DNA of 64,000 nt, from the NCBI GenBank assembly GCA_963781595.1, contig CAWAGG010000001.1, positions 957,145 through 1,021,144 on the forward strand, given 5' to 3'. The notes beneath the pieces are model-generated. The model worked only from the letters and a program-made list of their open reading frames with translations, made no database searches and was not told the DNA's origin. The DNA comes from JBEDUK01 sp963781595 (GTDB taxonomy: Bacteria > Actinomycetota > UBA4738). Position numbers and translations under genes: made by a program. Below, piece after piece: positions 51,611 through 60,449 of the stretch (positions are counted from its first letter, which is position 1; each line of letters starts with the position of its first letter).

Positions 51611-52387
51611 ACCGCTGCCCAAGATTATCGAGTCAGGCTTGCGCAAGGTGCCTCAAGCCCAAACCTGCTGCTCCGGGCCGAGAGCGTCGCGAGCAGCCGG
51701 ATCGAAGGCCTCCGCATCTCGCACCGTCGGCTGGAGGAGGCCCTCGTCGCACCGAAGGCTGCGCGCGGCGCGGCACTCGACATCGTCCGGAACATCGAAG
51801 CGATGGACAGGGCGATCCAGATCGGCGACGGAGCGGCTCAGCTCACCGACGAGGATCTCCTGTCGATCCACGGAACCCTGCTCAGCACCTCCCAGGACAC
51901 GACGATCGTGGGCCGCTTCCGCACCGACCAGAACTGGATCGGGGGCAGCGATGCCAGCCCTCTCCGCGCAGACGACCCGGCGTCGTGGTGCGCGACGTTC
52001 GCCGACGCCACCACGATCGCAGCCGAGAGGGCCTCCGCCTTGGGTCGTTCGCTCGCGGACCTTCGGGAAGGGTGGCTGGAGCAGGCGGGGCACCCGCGAC
52101 GCAACTCGTCCGCCTGGCGGCTGATCGAAGGTCTCGTCAGCCATCCGCTCGTCTCGGTGGCCTCGGCGCAGCAGCTCCTCGGCGTGTCGGACGAAGCGGC
52201 CCGCCTCGCCCTGCATCGGCTGGCAGCGGCCAGCGTCGTCCGGCAGGTCACGGTCGGTCGGCGGAACCGCGCGTGGGCGGCAGACGACGTCTTCGACCTG
52301 CTCGACGGGTTCGACATGACGATGGCGACTGCCGCGGAAGGCGGGCTCGGACGGCCAGCGCCGACCCGCCAGCTCCGACCGCGATGA
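51611..52387 (+). pseudogene. Fic protein relic, catalytic core deleted
   Basis: Reads as a Fic/DOC protein: NLLLRAESVASSRIEGLRISHRRLEEAL, then LDIVRNIEAMDRAI, LTDEDLLSIHGTLL and TIVGRFRTDQNWIGGS, and after a jump a C-terminal winged helix (LVSVASAQQLLGVSDEAARLALHRLAAASVVRQV). The HPFxDGNGR catalytic motif and surrounding helices are absent between GGSDASPLR and ADDPASW, a deletion of about 80-100 residues, and the N-terminal portion has no start codon. An in-frame deletion of the AMPylation core leaves it inactive. A GTG/ATG start downstream (ATG 51803) could still make a fragment. Confidence 0.75.
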
Positions 52388-52461
52388 CCTCGCGAACGAG
52401 TGCATCTGGTTCGTCGTGGAGACCGGGAGCTGAACGGCGCCGAAGACGCCGCGGCCCCGCG

Positions 52462-53025
52462 CTACGCGTAGAGGCGGTGGTCCTCAGCCAGCAGGCCCGC
52501 GACCTCGTTCCGCTGCTCAGCATCGGTCAAACCGGGCGCGAGCGCGCGAAGTTCGAGGGCGCTGTTGAGCGCCGCGACGAACATCGCGTCGTTGATCTGC
52601 GTTTCGTCGAGCTCGAGGTTCTGTGCTCCCCACTCCACAACGTTGGACCATCGCCACATGCGACGTCGGGATCGCAGACCCGCCGCGGGCGGAGGGAATC
52701 CGCCGGGGCCGCGACGTCCTTCGATCAGGAGGCGAACACTCTCCCGGCTCCGACCGAGTCGAGCGGCGATGTCCGACGCACTGACGATGTCGTCCGGTTC
52801 AACCCGAACGACCCTCAAGCCTTCCATCGCGGACTCCACGGCCCTGATGGCCGGCCCGACAGCGGACGCGAGCGACGGAGCTTCCCGGGAGAAGTCGCCG
52901 AACTGCACGCCGTCGACCTCACCGAACGTGGCGTCGTCGCAGCCCGCCTCGAAGAGCGCGTCGATGTGCTCGTCGGTCAGCATGTCAGCGCCGGCCATGA
53001 TGAGCGTGAAGTCGAACTTCGCCAT
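52462..53025 (-). CDS. Winged/helix-turn-helix partner of HicA-like gene (putative antitoxin)
   Basis: 187 residues: FDFTLIMAGADMLTDEHIDALFEAGCDDATFG, VDGVQFGDFSREAPSLASAVGPAI, and a helix-turn-helix DIVSASDIAARLGRSRESVRLLI followed by WRWSNVVEW. This is a recurring family in actinobacteria. It lies 3 bp downstream of a HicA-like gene on the same strand and is the natural candidate antitoxin. Ends with the acidic helix LNSALELRALAPGLTDAEQRNEVAGLL. Partner relation is inferred from adjacency and fold, not proven. Confidence 0.65.
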   Translation of the reverse strand: MAKFDFTLIMAGADMLTDEHIDALFEAGCDDATFGEVDGVQFGDFSREAPSLASAVGPAIRAVESAMEGLRVVRVEPDDIVSASDIAARLGRSRESVRLLIEGRRGPGGFPPPAAGLRSRRRMWRWSNVVEWGAQNLELDETQINDAMFVAALNSALELRALAPGLTDAEQRNEVAGLLAEDHRLYA

Positions 53026-53028
53026 CCC

Positions 53029-53274
53029 TTATGCCTCCTGGGTCTCGTCTGACCGGTGCGGACACGTACGCACCCGTCGGCGGATCTGCTCGGCATGATC
53101 GTGGGGTACCCGAGGCGTCGACCAGATCGACATCCGACAGCCACCTCGCGACGTATGTGAGCACCTCATCTCGCCCCACCTGTGGCCCCTGTCCGCCGGT
53201 TCGACGGTCCAGCCCGCCGCTTCCGCCTCTCTGAGCGCCTGCTCGACTTCCTTCTTCGAGTGCCGCCGACGCAC
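53029..53274 (-). CDS. HicA-like small toxin
   Basis: 81 residues from a GTG at 53274. KKEVEQALREAEAAGWTVEPADRGHRWGEMRCSH and IWSTPRVPHDHAEQIRRRVRTCPH follow the HicA pattern: a double-stranded-RNA-binding-like fold in which the GHRW histidine would be the active-site base. HicA toxins cut mRNA. It probably pairs with the helix-turn-helix gene directly after it. The start lies about 7 bp after a -10 (53281-53286), so the transcript may be leaderless. Length is that of a HicA family member. Confidence 0.6.
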   Translation of the reverse strand: MRRRHSKKEVEQALREAEAAGWTVEPADRGHRWGEMRCSHTSRGGCRMSIWSTPRVPHDHAEQIRRRVRTCPHRSDETQEA

Positions 53275-53280
53275 CAGCGG

Positions 53281-53309
53281 ATAGTGGCACAAGTGTTGGC
53301 AAGTGTCAA
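53281..53309 (-). promoter_or_regulatory. Promoter of the HicA-like operon
   Basis: On the minus strand, TTGACA (53309-53304), a 17-bp spacer and CACTAT (53286-53281). The -35 is perfect; the -10 is weak. The GTG start is 7 bp after the -10, so the mRNA may begin at the start codon. Confidence 0.6.
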
Positions 53310-53373
53310 CGCGGAAGATACCGGCAGGCGCGGCTGGTGCGAATGGGTGGGCGGTCCGTAAGTTGACACTTGC
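53299..53373. promoter_or_regulatory. 12-bp inverted repeat between divergent promoters
   Basis: GCAAGTGTCAAC (53299-53310) and its exact reverse complement GTTGACACTTGC (53362-53373), 51 bp apart, each overlapping a -35. The right copy is followed by TACAAT at 53388-53393 (19-bp spacer), a promoter for arsR, again close to its GTG at 53403. Likely a shared operator. Confidence 0.65.
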
Positions 53374-53402
53374 GTAAGTCATCGCTTTACAATGAGAGGG
53401 TC

Positions 53403-53745
53403 GTGATCGATAGTGCGCTCCGAGCGATCGCCGAGCCCCGCCGGCGGGAGATCCTCCGGCTGGTCTGGCACGAGGAGCTCCCGGCCGGCCAGATCGCCGC
53501 GAACTTCGACGTCACGCGGGCCGCGATCTCCCAGCACCTGCGCGTGCTGAAGGAGGCGGACCTCGTGACCGAACGTCGGGACGGGACCAGGCGTCTGTAC
53601 CGGGCCCGGCCCGAGGCGGATCGCCGAGGTCCGGGCGTGGCTGGACGGCTACTGGGAACACGGCCTGGAGGCGCTCAAGGGCGCCGTCGAGTGGGACGAG
53701 CGGAGGAGGCGCGCCGGTGGCGGAACGCGAACCCCTCGCGGGTGA
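53403..53745 (+). pseudogene. ArsR-type regulator, frameshifted copy 1
   Basis: Starts GTG 53403: VIDSALRAIAEPRRREILRLVWHEELPAGQIAANFDVTRAAISQHLRVLKEADLVTERRDGTRRLYRA, a typical metal/stress ArsR winged helix (no metal-Cys). Near 53618 an extra G (compare GAGGCGATC in the second copy at 62525) shifts the frame, so the C-terminal helix of about 45 residues (EVRAWLDGYWEHGLEALKG) is lost. If that base is an error the intact protein is about 114 residues. It precedes an SRPBCC gene, the classic ArsR-AHSA1 arrangement, controlling this operon. Confidence 0.7.
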
Positions 53746-54319
53746 CCCCGGGGACGTGGTCCGGGAGATCCGGATCGCCGCGCCTCCCGAGGTCGTCTTC
53801 GAGTACTTCGTCGACCCCGCCAAGGTCGTCCGGTGGATGGGCCAGGCCGCCGAAGTCGAACGCCACGTCGGCGGCGTGTACCGGCTGACGATCGACGGGA
53901 ACGTCACCAGCGGCGAGCTGCTGGAGCTGGATCCCCCACGGCGGATCGCGTTCACGTGGGGATGGGAGGGCGGCGGTCCGGTGCCGCCTGGCTCCAGCAC
54001 GGTAGTGGTCGACCTGGAGCCGGACGGCGACGGGACGCTCGTGCGACTCAACCACCGAGGGCTCCCCGCCGAGGCGCGCGAGCTCCACCGCGAAGGGTGG
54101 GAGCGGTTCCTGCCGGTGCTCGCGGCAGCCGTGTTCGAAGAGGGAGGAGGGTTCGATGTCCGACGTCAGTGACGCGAACAAGGGGGTCGTGCGCGCCGTA
54201 GAGGAGGCCTGGGATCGCCAGGACCTCGACAGCCTGGACCGGTACTTCGCCCCGAACTTCGACAACAGCGCCTCAGCGGTGCCAGGCCTGCCAGCCGGCC
54301 TGGAGGGCGCGAAGATGGC
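53515..54319. repeat. 805-bp duplicated tract, copy 1
   Basis: Identical to 62432-63235 except for one extra G near 53618. It covers the 3' part of arsR, the whole first SRPBCC gene and the 5' third of the SnoaL-like gene. Past 54320 the paralogues differ at synonymous sites and by indels, so the tract has a sharp right border. Confidence 0.9.
53717..54172 (+). CDS. SRPBCC/AHSA1-domain protein, copy 1
   Basis: 151 residues from GTG 53717. The AHSA1/START-like fold is clear: VVREIRIAAPPEVVFEYFVDPAKVVRWMGQAAEVE, GGVYRLTIDGNVTSGELLELDPPRRIAFTWGWEGG and HRGLPAEARELHREGWERFL. It forms a hydrophobic cavity for a small ligand; in ArsR-linked relatives, ligand and transcription sensing are coupled. 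The protein encoded at 62633-63088 is identical. The stop overlaps the next gene by 17 bp, so they are translationally coupled. Confidence 0.9.
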   Translation: MAEREPLAGDPGDVVREIRIAAPPEVVFEYFVDPAKVVRWMGQAAEVERHVGGVYRLTIDGNVTSGELLELDPPRRIAFTWGWEGGGPVPPGSSTVVVDLEPDGDGTLVRLNHRGLPAEARELHREGWERFLPVLAAAVFEEGGGFDVRRQ

Positions 54320-54590
54320 CCACGCGGCGTCGATGGCTTCGTTCCCGGACCGGAAGATCCACATCGAGGAGCTGCTCGCGGAGGGCGACGAGGTCGTGGT
54401 CAGGGCTCGGGTCACGGGGACGAACCAGGGAGGCTTCCCGATGATGGACGTACCGCCGAACGGCGCCCCGATCGACATCGCGTTCGTGGGGATCTACACG
54501 CTGCGCGACGGCAGGATCGTCAGCCACTGGGGACTGAACGACGTCGCCTCGCTGATGCAGCAGCTCACGGCGCCGGTGACGGCCGGCTGA
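54156..54590 (+). CDS. SnoaL/NTF2-like protein, copy 1
   Basis: 144 residues. KGVVRAVEEAWDRQDLDSLDRYFAPNFDN and HAASMASFPDRKIHIEELLAEGDEVVVRARVTGTNQGG form the SnoaL-like cone fold; the acidic residues of a cyclase site are not obviously retained, so it is more likely a ligand-binding or polyketide-cyclase-related protein. It overlaps the SRPBCC gene by 17 bp. The 5' third is identical to the copy at 63072; the rest diverged, mostly synonymously. Confidence 0.85.
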   Translation: MSDVSDANKGVVRAVEEAWDRQDLDSLDRYFAPNFDNSASAVPGLPAGLEGAKMAHAASMASFPDRKIHIEELLAEGDEVVVRARVTGTNQGGFPMMDVPPNGAPIDIAFVGIYTLRDGRIVSHWGLNDVASLMQQLTAPVTAG

Positions 54591-54632
54591 GGCGTGGACC
54601 GTGCCGCCGAGGCGCGGACGGAAGGAGGAACC

Positions 54633-55055
54633 ATGACGCAGCAGATCCTGCACGTGGTCGACATCCCCGCATCGCCGAACGACGTGTACGAAGCGATCGA
54701 GCGTCCGGACGCGCTCTCCCGCTGGTGGACGACGAAGGTGTCCGAGAGCGGCGGCGTCATCACGTTCTCGTTCGTCCCGGACGCCTTCAACCCGCAGATG
54801 CGGGTGGACGAGCGCGCCGCGCCGAGCGTGATCGCGTGGACGTGCGTCGGCGGCGCGGAGCAATGGGCCGGCGCCTCGATCCGGTTCGACATCCGCGCGC
54901 ACGAGGGCGGCAGTCGCCTGACGTTCCGCCAGGGCTACGGGGTCGAACTCGACGAGGACTCCTTCGGCATCTACAACTTCAACTGGGGCTACTACCTCGA
55001 GAGCCTGCTCGAGTACTGCAAGACGGGGACGGGTAAGCCATTCCCGGCCGCGTGA
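54633..55055 (+). CDS. SRPBCC-domain protein
   Basis: 140 residues from the ATG at 54633, preceded by AAGGAGGAACC. LHVVDIPASPNDVYEAIERPDALSRWWTTKVSESGGVITFSF and FGIYNFNWGYYLESLLEYCKTG make another AHSA1/START-like cavity protein, from a different subgroup than the first. It is intact; the paralogue at 63541 is about 80% similar and broken. The operon is thus arsR-SRPBCC-SnoaL-SRPBCC, three ligand-cavity proteins under one ArsR. The ligand is unknown. Confidence 0.88.
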   Translation: MTQQILHVVDIPASPNDVYEAIERPDALSRWWTTKVSESGGVITFSFVPDAFNPQMRVDERAAPSVIAWTCVGGAEQWAGASIRFDIRAHEGGSRLTFRQGYGVELDEDSFGIYNFNWGYYLESLLEYCKTGTGKPFPAA

Positions 55056-55120
55056 ACCCCCCCGGGATCTGATGTGTCGGTCGCGGCGATGTCCTGACCC
55101 GCCGATATGATCCGGCGGCG

Positions 55121-57220
55121 ATGGCCGGCTTCGAGGATCAAGCGACAGCGCTGCTCAGGGGGATGCTCGGCGCGGACGCCGCCTTCCGTCCCGGACAGCT
55201 GGACGCCATCGAGGCACTCGTCCGAGACCGCCGCCGCGTCCTGCTCGTCCAGCGCACCGGCTGGGGCAAGAGCGCCGTCTACTTCATCGCCACCAAGCTG
55301 CTTCGCGACGAGGGCAGCGGCCCGACGCTCCTCGTCTCGCCCCTCCTTGCCCTCATGCGGAACCAGGTCGAGATGGCCAGCCGTCTCGGGCTCCGCGCGG
55401 AGACGATCAACAGTTCGAACCGCGACGACTGGGACCGCATCGAAACGGCCATCCGCGCGGGCGACATCGACCTCCTGCTCATCTCCCCGGAACGACTCAA
55501 CAACGAGGACTTCCGCCGCGACCTCCTGCCCGACGTCGCCGGAACCACCGGGCTGCTGGTCGTCGACGAGGCCCACTGCATCAGCGACTGGGGCCACGAC
55601 TTCCGCCCCGACTACCGGCGACTCGTGCGCGTGCTGGACCTCCTCCCGCGCGGCGTCCCGGTCCTCTGCACGACGGCCACGGCGAACGATCGCGTGATCG
55701 AGGACATCACCCATCAGCTCGGCGACGACCTGCTGACCATCCGGGGCACGCTCGACCGCGAGAGCCTCGTCCTGTCCGTCGTCGACCTGCCGAACCGCTC
55801 GGAGCGCCTGGCCTGGCTGGCCACCGTCATCCCGCAGCTCCCCGGGTCCGGGATCGTCTACTGCCTCACCATCCCGGACACCCAGCGCGTCGCGATGTGG
55901 CTCCGTTCGCAGGGCATCGACGCCCGCGCGTACAGCGGTGACACCGAGCCGGAGACCAGGCTCGATATCGAACAGGCGTTGCTGGACAACCGGGTGAAGG
56001 TCGTCGTCGCCACCTCCGCGCTCGGGATGGGGTTCGACAAGCCGGACCTGGCGTTCGTGATCCATTACCAGTCACCGGGCTCGCCGATCGCGTACTACCA
56101 ACAGGTCGGCCGGGCGGGTCGAGCGATGGAGACCGCCCACGGCGTCCTGATGCGCGGCCACGAGGACGCGGACATCCAGGATTTCTTCATCCGGACCGCG
56201 TTCCCACCGAGGGCCCAGGCGGAAGCGGTCGTTCGCCTCCTCCAGGAGCGGGCGGTCCCGATGACCCTCGGCCAGATCCTGGCGCACGTGAACATCCGGC
56301 GGTCTCGACTGGAGGCCATGCTCAAGGTCCTGGAGGTCGAAGGGGCGCTGGAGCGTGATCGCGGCAGGTGGCAGCGAACGCTCGCCCCGTGGAGCTACGA
56401 CGAGGAGCGCGTCGAACGCGTCACCGCCGTTCGCCGCGCCGAGCAGGACGCGATGCGCGGCTACGCGGAGGGCGACGACTGCTTGATGTGGGTCCTCCGC
56501 CGGGAGCTGGACGACCCCGGGGCGGCTCGCTGCGGGCGCTGCGCGAACTGCACCGGACAGGCCTGGGACGTGGAGCCCGATCCGGCGGTTCTCGACGCCG
56601 CGAGACGGTACCTCCGTTCGCCCGATATCCCGATCGAACCTCGGTCGCGGTGGCCCGCCGGTCTCACCGAGCGGAGCGGCGCGATCCCCGCAGAGGTACG
56701 ACTCCAGCCCGGTCGGGCGCTCTCGTACGACAACGACGGCGGCTGGGGCGACCTGGTCCGCGCCGGGAAGTTCGGCACGGGTTCCTTCCCCGACGAGCTC
56801 GTCCGCGCCTCGAGGGATCTGGTGGCCGATCGATGGCGCCCGGACCCCATCCCCGGATGGGTGACCTGCGTCCCCTCGCGTGCGCATCCCGAGCTGGTTC
56901 CGGACCTCGCCGCCAGGCTGGCGTCCGCGCTCGGGATCCCGTTCCTCCCGGTCGTGGAGAAGACCGGCGACAACAGGCCGCAGAAGGAGATGGAGAACAG
57001 CGCTCAGCAGCTGCGCAACGTGATGGGGAGGTTCCGCGTGAGCGGTTCCGTGCCGCCGGATCCGGTCCTGCTCGTGGACGACATCCTGGACTCGCGATGG
57101 ACGCTGACCGTGGTCGGCGAGGCGCTCCGAGCTGGCCGGCAGCGGTCCCGTGTACCCGTTCGTGCTCGCGGTGGCGGTCGGGACCTGATGCGCAGCGGCG
57201 TTATGGTGGCAGCCGGATGA
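55121..57220 (+). CDS. RecQ-type helicase fused to phosphoribosyltransferase (ComF-like), frameshifted at the end
   Basis: 699 residues. RecQ core: QRTGWGKSAVYFIATKLL (Walker A variant), VVDEAHCISDWGHDFRPDY (DEAH box), then helicase motifs IV-VI (VVVATSALGMGFDKPD, YYQQVGRAGRAME), a zinc site (RCGRCANC) and a winged region. The C-terminal third is a phosphoribosyltransferase with the PRPP loop VLLVDDILDSRWT. Near 57140 a base is missing: the tail GPVYPFVLAVAVGT continues in the next frame to a stop at 57188. Such RecQ-PRTase fusions, with a DprA-type gene next to them, suggest DNA uptake or defence processing. Confidence 0.85.
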   Translation: MAGFEDQATALLRGMLGADAAFRPGQLDAIEALVRDRRRVLLVQRTGWGKSAVYFIATKLLRDEGSGPTLLVSPLLALMRNQVEMASRLGLRAETINSSNRDDWDRIETAIRAGDIDLLLISPERLNNEDFRRDLLPDVAGTTGLLVVDEAHCISDWGHDFRPDYRRLVRVLDLLPRGVPVLCTTATANDRVIEDITHQLGDDLLTIRGTLDRESLVLSVVDLPNRSERLAWLATVIPQLPGSGIVYCLTIPDTQRVAMWLRSQGIDARAYSGDTEPETRLDIEQALLDNRVKVVVATSALGMGFDKPDLAFVIHYQSPGSPIAYYQQVGRAGRAMETAHGVLMRGHEDADIQDFFIRTAFPPRAQAEAVVRLLQERAVPMTLGQILAHVNIRRSRLEAMLKVLEVEGALERDRGRWQRTLAPWSYDEERVERVTAVRRAEQDAMRGYAEGDDCLMWVLRRELDDPGAARCGRCANCTGQAWDVEPDPAVLDAARRYLRSPDIPIEPRSRWPAGLTERSGAIPAEVRLQPGRALSYDNDGGWGDLVRAGKFGTGSFPDELVRASRDLVADRWRPDPIPGWVTCVPSRAHPELVPDLAARLASALGIPFLPVVEKTGDNRPQKEMENSAQQLRNVMGRFRVSGSVPPDPVLLVDDILDSRWTLTVVGEALRAGRQRSRVPVRARGGGRDLMRSGVMVAAG

Positions 57221-58161
57221 TGGCTCGGAGGGACGAACGTTCGCTGGCAGCACTCCTGCTCACGGATCGCCTGGTCGACGGCGAGGCCGACCCGCTCTCG
57301 ACGGGCGAGTTCTGGTCGCTCATCGACGCCGTGGACGATCCTGAGCGACTCCTCGGGATGGACGCCCAGGCAACGTCCACGGCCCTCCGCGGGACGAAGT
57401 TCGACGCCGAACGGATCCGATACCTGCTGGACCGGGCGACGGCGCTCGCGTTCGAACTGGAACGGCGGGAGCGGACGGGTCTGCACGTGCTGTCGCCGTA
57501 CGACGATGGATACCCGGCACGACTCAGGGATCGGCTCGGCTCGGCGGCGCCGACGGTCCTGTACGCGGTCGGCGCGCTCGAGCTGATGGGCGCCGACGGG
57601 ATCGGGATCGTCGGCTCCAGAGACGTGCATCCGGCGGGAGCAGAGGTGGCGCGCGCTGCGGCGGCGGCGGCCGTCGAACGAGGGCTGTCCGTCGTCTCCG
57701 GCGGCGCGAAAGGGGTCGACCAGGTGGCGATGGCGGCCGCGTTCCGGTCGGGCGGCACCGTCGTCGGTGTGCTGGCCGACTCGCTCGAGCGGCGTCTGAA
57801 GGACCCGGACACCCGTCGAGCCGTCAGCGACGGTGGCGCATGCCTCGTCACGCAGTACAAGCCCGACGCCGGTTTCAGCGTGGCCAGTGCGATGGGACGC
57901 AACAAGGTGATCTACGCGCTCTCACGGGCGACCCTGGTCATCGCCTCGGATCTGGAACGTGGCGGTACCTGGGAAGGCGCGACCGAGGCGCTGCGACGTG
58001 GGTACGGGCAGGTCGCCGTGTGGCTCGGCGACGGGGCCGGGCCGGGGAACCAGCTCCTGGTCGACCGCGGCGCTCACGGGATCGATCACATCGAAACGAT
58101 GTTCGAGCTGGCCGCCGCCGAACCCGCCGACGATGCCTTCGAGCAGCTGCGATTGGCCTGA
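57217..58161 (+). CDS. DprA/SMF-like protein
   Basis: 314 residues from ATG 57217 (or 57220). The Rossmann-like DprA fold: GIGIVGSRDVHPAGAEVARAAAAAAVERGLSVVSGGAKGVDQVAMAAAF, and the late motif GTVVGVLADSLERRLKDPDTR, with ALSRATLVIASDLERGGTWEGATEALRRG. DprA loads RecA on incoming single-stranded DNA; this protein lacks the usual N-terminal SAM-like part seen in competence DprA and starts with a helical domain of its own. The 5' end overlaps the helicase-PRTase frame end. Its function with that gene is inferred from adjacency. Confidence 0.82.
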   Translation: MMARRDERSLAALLLTDRLVDGEADPLSTGEFWSLIDAVDDPERLLGMDAQATSTALRGTKFDAERIRYLLDRATALAFELERRERTGLHVLSPYDDGYPARLRDRLGSAAPTVLYAVGALELMGADGIGIVGSRDVHPAGAEVARAAAAAAVERGLSVVSGGAKGVDQVAMAAAFRSGGTVVGVLADSLERRLKDPDTRRAVSDGGACLVTQYKPDAGFSVASAMGRNKVIYALSRATLVIASDLERGGTWEGATEALRRGYGQVAVWLGDGAGPGNQLLVDRGAHGIDHIETMFELAAAEPADDAFEQLRLA

Positions 58162-58234
58162 GACGTTGCGCTAGGGCATCGCCTCGCGGAGCCCGCTTGA
58201 CGCCCACGACCAGGTCGGGTACGAACCGCCCGCG

Positions 58235-59871
58235 ATGGTGCGGATGGTGCCGCGTTCGATCCAGTTCCGGCGGAGCAACGCCGAGGTCCACCTGTTCTCG
58301 ATGCTCAAGCGCTCGCTGCCGGACCCGTACACGGTCCTGCACCACGTGCGGTGGATCCGCAAGCGGCCCGGGGACCGGGCGCGCGACGGCGAGTCGGACT
58401 TCGTCATCGTCCATCCCTCGAAGGGCGCGCTGGTCCTGGAGGTCAAGGGCGGCGCGATGCGCTACGACGCGGACGAGGGCCAGTGGTGGAGCCGCTCGCG
58501 CGACGGGACCGAGCACTGCGACAAGGATCCGTTCGACCAGGCTCGGCAGGCGATGTACGACCTCATGGGGTTCGCCGACGACCTCCCCGGATGGCCGCCC
58601 GGGTGGGGTCCATTCGGCTACGCGGTCTGCTTCCCCGAAGCACGGTTCCCATCGTCAGCGCAGGCGCTCCCCCACACCGACCCGGCGATCGTGATCGACG
58701 AACGCGACGCGAACGAACCCGACCGGCTCCGCGAGCGCCTGGAGGCGGTATTCGGCTACTGGACCGCCGAGGCGAAGGGTCGGCCCGACGAGCGCGGTGG
58801 CCGGATGCTCGTCGACCGGCTCGCGCACGACGTGGAGATCCGCCAGCCGCTCGCGGTGGCGGTCGACGAGGCCGACCGCGAGATCGTGCGCCTATCGAAG
58901 CAGCAGTACCGCGTCCTCGACGTCCTGGTGGGCGCGCCGCGCGTCTCGGTCCGCGGGCCGGCCGGCTCGGGCAAGACGCTGATCGCGGCCGAGAAGGCGC
59001 GCCGGCTGGCCGCCCAGGGGATGCGGGTGCTGTTCACCTGCTTCAAGCGGCCGCTCGCCGATCACCTGAAGGAGGCGCTCGCGGGCGTGGAGCGCGTGGA
59101 CGTGTTCGGCTTCCATCAGCTCTGCACCGCGCTCACGAAGGAGGCGAACGTCCGGCCGCGTTCGTCGTCGAACGCCGGTGCGGAGTACTTCGAACGCGCG
59201 CTGCCCGAGGCGCTCGGCGAAGCCGCGGCGATGCTCGGGCCCCGGTACGACGCGATCGTCGCCGACGAGGCGCGGGACTTCGACGCGACGTGGTGGCTCC
59301 CGCTCCTGACGCTCCTGGAGACCCGGACGCGGGCGTGTTCTACGTGTTCAGCGACGACAACCAGGCGATCTACCGGCCGCCCGGCGGTCTGCCCGACGGG
59401 TTGCTGGAGACGCGGCTCGGCGAGGACTGGCGGAACAGCGATCCGATCTTCGACCTGGTCCAGCGCTTCTACCAGGGCGAACCGGTTTCGTTCGCAGGGC
59501 CGGACGGGCCGCCGCTCGACTGGACGTCGGTGGCGCCCGGCGAGGTTCGGCGCGAACTGGGTCGCGTTCTGCGTCGGCTGATCGTGGAGGGGGATGTGCC
59601 GGCGCGCGACGTGGTGGTGCTCACGCCGCACAACGAGCACAGCCAGGTGCACGGGAAGGTCGGGGCGTTCGTGGTGACGGAGGAACCCCGCGGCGCCGGC
59701 GACGTGCGCGTGTCGAGCATCGCGCGGTTCAAGGGCCTGGAGGCGAACGTCGTCATGGTGTGCGAGGTCGATCGGCACGTCGAGGAGGACTTCACGAGGC
59801 TGATGTACGTGGCGTGCTCGAGGGCTCGAACCAAGCTGGTGGTGATGCTGATCGAGCCGATCAGCAAGTGA
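58235..59871 (+). CDS. NERD-domain SF1 helicase, frameshifted
   Basis: The N-terminal part (58235 on, GTG/ATG region MVRMVPRSIQF) has a NERD nuclease-related domain: DGESDFVIVHPSKGALVLEVKGGAMRYDADEG carries an E-x-K pair. A UvrD-like helicase follows: Walker A VRGPAGSGKTLIAAEKARRLAA and DAIVADEARDF (a DExx box variant). A base is missing near 59320; the frame then resumes with GVFYVFSDDNQAIYR and motifs through VMVCEVDRHVEEDFTRLMYVACSRARTKL to 59871. About 545 residues when joined. NERD-helicases are linked to phage or plasmid defence and DNA processing. Parts of this gene recur as relics at 61084 and 62385. Confidence 0.8.
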
Positions 59872-59906
59872 GACCGCTCGGTCCAACGGGCAGACGGCTG
59901 ACCTAG

Positions 59907-59924
59907 AATCACACCATTGTGATT
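59907..59924. promoter_or_regulatory. Palindromic operator-like site
   Basis: AATCAC-ACCATT-GTGATT, perfect 6-bp arms, about 27 bp before the retropepsin-like gene. It overlaps TAGAAT (59904-59909), a possible -10 element. Confidence 0.5.
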
Positions 59925-59950
59925 GCGCCAAGACCCAGCAGGCGTCGCGA

Positions 59951-60433
59951 TTGCTGAGGCCCGTTTGGTTCCCGTACGACGTAGGCCCTGAGCCTCCCCG
60001 CGCCGCGTATCCCGACCAACCCGTCATGCGCCCGCTGCTGGAGGTTCGACTGGAGTCGTCGCGGGGCGCTCCGGTCTCGACGAAACTGCTCGTGGACTCG
60101 GGGTCCGAGTACACGCTCGTCACGGGCGCGTTCGCTCGCCGCCTGGGCATCCAGGACCTGCTCTCGCGAGACCACTCGGATACCGTGCTCATGGGTGGAC
60201 AGCAACTCCTCGCCGAACTGCACCCGGCGACGTTGACGATCGGGTCGTTCGCGCCGTACGAGGCCGTGATCGGGTTCGTGCGGAACTGGAACTTCGTCCA
60301 CAGCGGCATACTGGGTCAGCGAGGTTTCTTCGACCGGTTCGGCGTGTTGTTCGACCGCGTCAACGCCCGCTTCGGACTGGTCGATCACGAGCACTGGGAC
60401 GAGGAGTTTCCACCTCCGCCGGCTGGTCCGTAA
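59951..60433 (+). CDS. Retropepsin-like aspartyl protease
   Basis: 160 residues from a TTG at 59951 (ATG 60026 is the alternative). The motif LLVDSGSEYTLVTGAF is the aspartyl-protease active site (D-S-G, where T is usual), followed by the flap-like TVLMGGQQLLAELHPATLTIGSF and GILGQRGFFDRFG, the second psi-loop. Such small cytosolic retropepsin homologues act as dimers and often neighbour DUF5678 or AbrB-type genes, as here. The Asp-Ser-Gly variant is less active in some families; activity unknown. Confidence 0.82.
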   Translation: MLRPVWFPYDVGPEPPRAAYPDQPVMRPLLEVRLESSRGAPVSTKLLVDSGSEYTLVTGAFARRLGIQDLLSRDHSDTVLMGGQQLLAELHPATLTIGSFAPYEAVIGFVRNWNFVHSGILGQRGFFDRFGVLFDRVNARFGLVDHEHWDEEFPPPPAGP

Positions 60434-60449
60434 CGGCTGGCCTCGGTAA

